Shown here in pieces: positions 5,070-7,765 of a DNA stretch of 7,765 nt. Location: NCBI GenBank assembly GCA_034678805.1, contig JAXDBN010000024.1, forward strand, positions 1-7,765, in the 5' to 3' direction. Source of the stretch: PHAA01 sp034678805. GTDB taxonomy: Bacteria; Bacillota; Syntrophomonadia; Syntrophomonadales; Syntrophomonadaceae. The notes beneath the pieces are model-generated. The model was given only the letters and a program-made list of their open reading frames with translations. It searched no databases and had not been told where the DNA came from. How positions within the stretch are numbered: the first letter of the stretch is position 1; every line of letters starts with the position of its first letter. The translations under genes were made by a program, and so were the position numbers.

Positions 5070-5720
5070 ATGGGTAAATACCGCTACGGGAAACATGATA
5101 TGGATTGTCGTAAACCAGATTTCGAGCCCCCATGCGATATGGATGACCGCAAGTATGATTGCGAGCCTCAATGTGACATGGAGACGATCGTGAAATGCGG
5201 GATGGGAATGAGCCCCGGCCCGCTTTGCAGAGACAACAATGTTGCATCTGGCGGGGCCAATTCAGTACCTGGCGGTGGATATCAACGCCACAGTCCGGTA
5301 ATTGCCTCGGTCGTACTGGATACCCGTAAACTTAAGAATCCAACCGTCAAAATAGACTTCTCCAGTCTTATCTCTTTTGAAACCTGCGCGTACATTGCCG
5401 GGGGTTACCACCTGCGCCTGGTTTTCAAACTGAACAGAATCTGTCATGGGGGTCATCCGGTAACTTTGGGGACCTGGACATTTGAGAAGGCCGCCGAGAT
5501 TCCCTATCAAACTAATGGCTTTACAGAGAATCAAGCTAATGGCGGCTTCAGGGTGCAGGAAACCGAATCCTTCGGTTTCACCTGGTGCGAATGCGGAGCT
5601 TGTCCCGGCTGCTGCACTTATCAGGTACAGCTGGTAGAGCAGGATTGCTATAATATCGATTTTGCCTGCATTAACAACATTTTTATTACCGGTACAGTCA
5701 GCGGATGTAAGAAATATTAA
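5070..5720 (+). CDS. Cys-rich DUF4489-like protein
   Basis: The 216-residue protein has 16 cysteines. Residues 10-43 are an imperfect Asp/Cys/Pro-rich repeat in which CDM follows PP and PQ (KPDFEPPCDMDD, KYDCEPQCDMET). A Gly-rich linker follows (about 60-70). The C-terminal two thirds look like a beta-rich domain: VIASVVLDTRKLKNPTVKID, SSLISFETC, YHLRLVFKLNRIC, LGTWTFEK, ETESFGFTWCECGACPGCC and TYQVQLVEQD. The WCECxxCxxCCTY pattern, with the leading strand and the F-x-L-x-R-x-C block, recalls the clostridial DUF4489 family, whose function is not established. There is no signal peptide. A disulfide-linked or metal-binding surface or spore-coat role is possible but unproven. The ATG has AAGGAGGT 9 bases upstream, and the gene has its own terminator, so it is probably monocistronic. 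Confidence 0.85.
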   Translation: MGKYRYGKHDMDCRKPDFEPPCDMDDRKYDCEPQCDMETIVKCGMGMSPGPLCRDNNVASGGANSVPGGGYQRHSPVIASVVLDTRKLKNPTVKIDFSSLISFETCAYIAGGYHLRLVFKLNRICHGGHPVTLGTWTFEKAAEIPYQTNGFTENQANGGFRVQETESFGFTWCECGACPGCCTYQVQLVEQDCYNIDFACINNIFITGTVSGCKKY

Positions 5721-5756
5721 TAATCCTTCACTGTGAACCTCTATGATTGTACTAGA

Positions 5757-5796
5757 AAGACCCTAGCCGTCTAACATGGTTGGGGTCTTCTGTTTT
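5757..5796 (+). terminator. Intrinsic terminator of the DUF4489-like gene
   Basis: AAGACCCTAGCC (5757-5768) pairs with GGTTGGGGTCTT (5778-5789), giving 12 bp with two G-U pairs and a 9-base loop. CTGTTTTA follows. It lies 37 bases after the stop codon. No comparable structure is seen for the convergent gene ending at 5950; bases 5797-5949 hold only AT-rich sequence and a weak AACCG/CGGTT repeat (5863-5882). Confidence 0.85.
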
Positions 5797-5949
5797 ATCA
5801 GTGCCGCTCTTATAATCCTTAATGCCCCACGCTTTACCGCGAATTCAGAAAATCATAATGAACCGTATGACGATCCGGTTAAACAACTAATATTAATTGA
5901 TCTGATGACTGGATAAAAAATGACTATCATATTTAGGACGAGGTTATGT

Positions 5950-6537
5950 TTATTGGAGACTTCTTTCTCTCATCTGCCTGTCGATGATCACCTGCATGAG
6001 CCATTTATAAAAAGCCGCTATCAAAATATATAGCGGGAATGAGTAATAATACGTCCATGTAAAGATCTGATATATCCCGGCGTAATGAAATATTGGCTCC
6101 ACTATAAAAGAAAATATTGCGGAAGCAATAACCATGGCCATAATAAAATGCTTCCATTCTTCAAAATACTGGTACAACAACATCAGTACCAGGGGAAGGA
6201 TGGACAAGTCAACCATTAACAAGGGGAAAACCGTCGGCAGAATTTTCACCGAATACTCCCAGGCATTAAACTCGGTACCTACCCCATCCATGATGGAAGA
6301 TGTTGCGGCAACGAAAAACCCAAACAGGAGCAATTCGACTAATCGTTTTTTATCGAGAAGCCACCACCATATAGATATGATCAATATTGTAGTAACAATA
6401 AGGGCAAACCACTGGCTGCTGAGAAATTCATATTTAATCCAGTGGTCTATCCTCAATGCAACCATATGTCCTTTTGCTGATACATACTCGTTAAAAAGCA
6501 TGTTGCCGGCTGCACCTAATATGCATTTATTTATCAT
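5950..6537 (-). CDS. CBO0543-like multi-pass membrane protein
   Basis: The 195-residue protein has about five membrane segments (near residues 42-60, 67-83, 98-120, 130-148 and 164-184). Family-like blocks are WWWLLDKKRLVELLLFGFF, VDLSILPLVLMLLYQYFEEW and KHFIMAMVIASAIFSFIVEP, followed by GIYQIFTWTYYYSFPLYILI. This arrangement, DLSxLP then YQYFxxWK then EPxxxxxGIY, matches what is called the CBO0543 family in Bacillus and Clostridium, whose function is unknown. The ATG at 6537 has GGAGGT 12 bases upstream, slightly far; internal Met13 or Met25 could be used instead, since the first 35 residues are not typical. It is divergent from the YedE-type gene and shows no sign of sharing its role. Confidence 0.8.
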   Translation of the reverse strand: MINKCILGAAGNMLFNEYVSAKGHMVALRIDHWIKYEFLSSQWFALIVTTILIISIWWWLLDKKRLVELLLFGFFVAATSSIMDGVGTEFNAWEYSVKILPTVFPLLMVDLSILPLVLMLLYQYFEEWKHFIMAMVIASAIFSFIVEPIFHYAGIYQIFTWTYYYSFPLYILIAAFYKWLMQVIIDRQMRERSLQ

Positions 6538-6858
6538 TTATCAAATAGGACCTCCGCCCCGGCAAAATACGCTCATTGTTAGTATGGCCTATTCTGTTGC
6601 ACAGCATGACAAACAAGAATCTTCTTCTCAATTTCCCGCATATTTCTACACATTAATAAGTATTGGTTATAAAATCCGCCAACTATAACAATATTTCATA
6701 CATAATATAAAGGATTTGCAGTTTATGTGTAGAATATAACACATGTCTCCACAATCCCAAACCTAAATTAAAATCAGTAAGGGAGATGATAATTTCTATT
6801 TTCAAATAACATCAAGCAACAAAAAGGTAACTACAGAATAGCAACAGGAGGTATCAGG
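6538..6858. other. Divergent intergenic region between the CBO0543-like and YedE-type genes
   Basis: This 321-base AT-rich region has no convincing gene. It holds the ribosome sites of both neighbours: GGAGGT on the minus strand (6555-6550) and AGGAGGT (6846-6852) on the plus strand. ATGTGT (6725-6730) and ACACAT (6739-6744) form an inverted repeat around ATATA, a possible operator or promoter core for the transporter. TATAAC occurs at 6685-6690 and 6735-6740, but no -35 box is correctly spaced from either. Confidence 0.4.
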
Positions 6859-7765
6859 TTGAAGAACAAGAAGTATTTTATGATAGGAGCAGGTTTTATT
6901 TTCGGTGTTATAGCAGCTTACATGACTGTCCTCGGCAATCCTGCCAACATGGGGGTTTGTGTAGCCTGTTTTTACCGTGACATAACCGGCGCCCTTGGAT
7001 TGCATCGCGCAGCTGTGGTACAATATTTGCGCCCGGAAATTATGGGAATGTGTCTGGGAGCTTTTTTATCAGCTCTGACTTTCAAAGAATTCCGAGCCCG
7101 TTCGGGTTCTAATCCTTTAGTTCGATTTTTGCTTGGTATGTTCGTGATGATCGGGGCCTTGGTTTTCCTGGGCTGCCCGGTACGTGCGGTACTCAGATTA
7201 GCCGGCGGCGACTTAAACGCCCTATATGCTTTAGGAGGCATTGTAGTTGGTGCCCTTATAGGTATATGGTTTCTCAAACGCGGGTTCAATATGGGCCGAG
7301 CAACGTCAACCTCAAGGTTTGCAGGGTATGTAATCCCCTTGCTGATGATAGGTCTTCTATGCTTGGCTATATATCTACCCGAATTCATTTTTAATAGTAA
7401 AACCGGCCCCGGTGCTTCCCATGCCCCTCTGGCCATTGCTCTAGTGGCTGGTCTGGTTATAGGCGTGCTGGCGCAGCGGACCAGGATGTGTTTTGTAGGC
7501 GGATGGCGCGATCTCTTCCTGGTCAAGGATACCTATCTATTCAGTGGCATTGCCGCTTTCTTTATCGGGGCACTCCTGGTAAACCTGTTAACTGGCGCAG
7601 TTCATGTTGGGACAACCGGTCAGCCAATTGCCCACACTAACGAATTATGGAACTTCATGGGTATGGTGTTATGCGGCCTGGGTTGTACCCTACTGGGAGG
7701 CTGTCCCCTGCGCCAGACTATTCTGGCCGCCGAAGGTGATACCGATGCTGGAGTTACCATCATGG
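6859..7765 (+). CDS. yedE: YedE-type putative selenium transporter, 3' end outside the window
   Basis: This polytopic membrane protein of the YeeE/YedE class is predicted to import a selenium compound in selenium-using bacteria. The 302 residues present match the selenium-linked subfamily by memory: NPANMGVCVACFYRDITGAL (27-46), GLHRAAVVQYLRPEI, RFLLGMFVMIGALVFLGCPV, RLAGGDLNALYALGG, and in the second half RTRMCFVGGWRDLFLVKDTY, LFSGIAAFFIGALLVN, QPIAHTNELWNFMGM and LLGGCPLRQTILAAEGDTDA. The two halves are repeats, each with a GCP motif near its end. Conserved Cys sites include C34, C37 and C106. The start is TTG, picked because AGGAGGT stands 6 bases upstream; the first in-frame ATG (6880) lacks a good site. 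The frame is open to the window edge. The selenium role is inferred from the family and fits the selenoperoxiredoxin 6 kb away. Confidence 0.92.
   Translation, partial: MKNKKYFMIGAGFIFGVIAAYMTVLGNPANMGVCVACFYRDITGALGLHRAAVVQYLRPEIMGMCLGAFLSALTFKEFRARSGSNPLVRFLLGMFVMIGALVFLGCPVRAVLRLAGGDLNALYALGGIVVGALIGIWFLKRGFNMGRATSTSRFAGYVIPLLMIGLLCLAIYLPEFIFNSKTGPGASHAPLAIALVAGLVIGVLAQRTRMCFVGGWRDLFLVKDTYLFSGIAAFFIGALLVNLLTGAVHVGTTGQPIAHTNELWNFMGMVLCGLGCTLLGGCPLRQTILAAEGDTDAGVTIM

Noticed and set aside
5863..5882. AACCG/CGGTT inverted repeat as terminator of the CBO0543-like gene
   Set aside because: The stem is only 5 bp and no T-run follows on the minus strand.
6134..6688. Plus-strand open frame opposite the CBO0543-like gene
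   Set aside because: No ribosome site and a protein with no recognisable pattern; the minus-strand membrane protein is the real gene.
6972..7526. Minus-strand open frame of 184 codons opposite the YedE-type gene
   Set aside because: Arg/Pro-rich composition typical of an antisense shadow; the plus strand carries clear family motifs.

Overview
The window looks like a chromosomal segment from an anaerobic, moderate-GC member of the Clostridia (low-GC Gram-positive bacteria). The evidence is strong AGGAGG-type ribosome binding sites, an ECF sigma factor paired with an RsgI-like membrane protein, a class I cyclic di-GMP riboswitch, a Cys-rich DUF4489-like protein, a CBO0543-like membrane protein and two signs of selenium metabolism. 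No mobile element, tRNA, rRNA or CRISPR array was seen.

Layout. Bases 132-845 (+) encode a peroxiredoxin whose catalytic cysteine codon is TGA. The frame continues intact across it, and a hairpin suited to selenocysteine insertion follows, so this is one selenoprotein gene and not a broken gene. A terminator at 876-915 separates it from a convergent triple-PAS sensory protein (892-2166, -) that stops where a histidine kinase core would normally begin. A divergent intergenic region leads to an overlapping pair (+): an ECF sigma factor (2377-2874) and a one-TM RsgI-like anti-sigma protein with an Asn-Pro autocleavage motif (2858-3823). After this pair, on the same strand, come a cyclic di-GMP-I riboswitch (about 3850-3942) and a strong intrinsic terminator (3969-4010). 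No plus-strand gene follows directly: the next gene (4018-4626, -) is convergent, so read-through would be antisense to it. That gene encodes an unrecognised coiled-coil protein with two Trp-rich repeats. A noncoding stretch of about 440 bases follows, then the DUF4489-like gene (5070-5720, +) with its own terminator, the CBO0543-like membrane protein (5950-6537, -), and a divergent YedE-type selenium transporter gene (6859 to the window end, +) that starts with TTG.

How the parts relate. The selenocysteine peroxiredoxin and the YedE-type transporter fit a selenium-using host and support reading the TGA as selenocysteine. The sigma/anti-sigma pair forms an envelope-signalling switch. The riboswitch downstream of it could link cyclic di-GMP to the 3' end of that operon, to antisense control of the convergent gene, or to the distant surface-type gene at 5070. 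The least expected items are the orphan riboswitch, the ECF/RsgI-like pairing with a second well-placed internal start giving a signal-peptide-like form, and a selenoperoxiredoxin with no cysteine at the usual resolving position.
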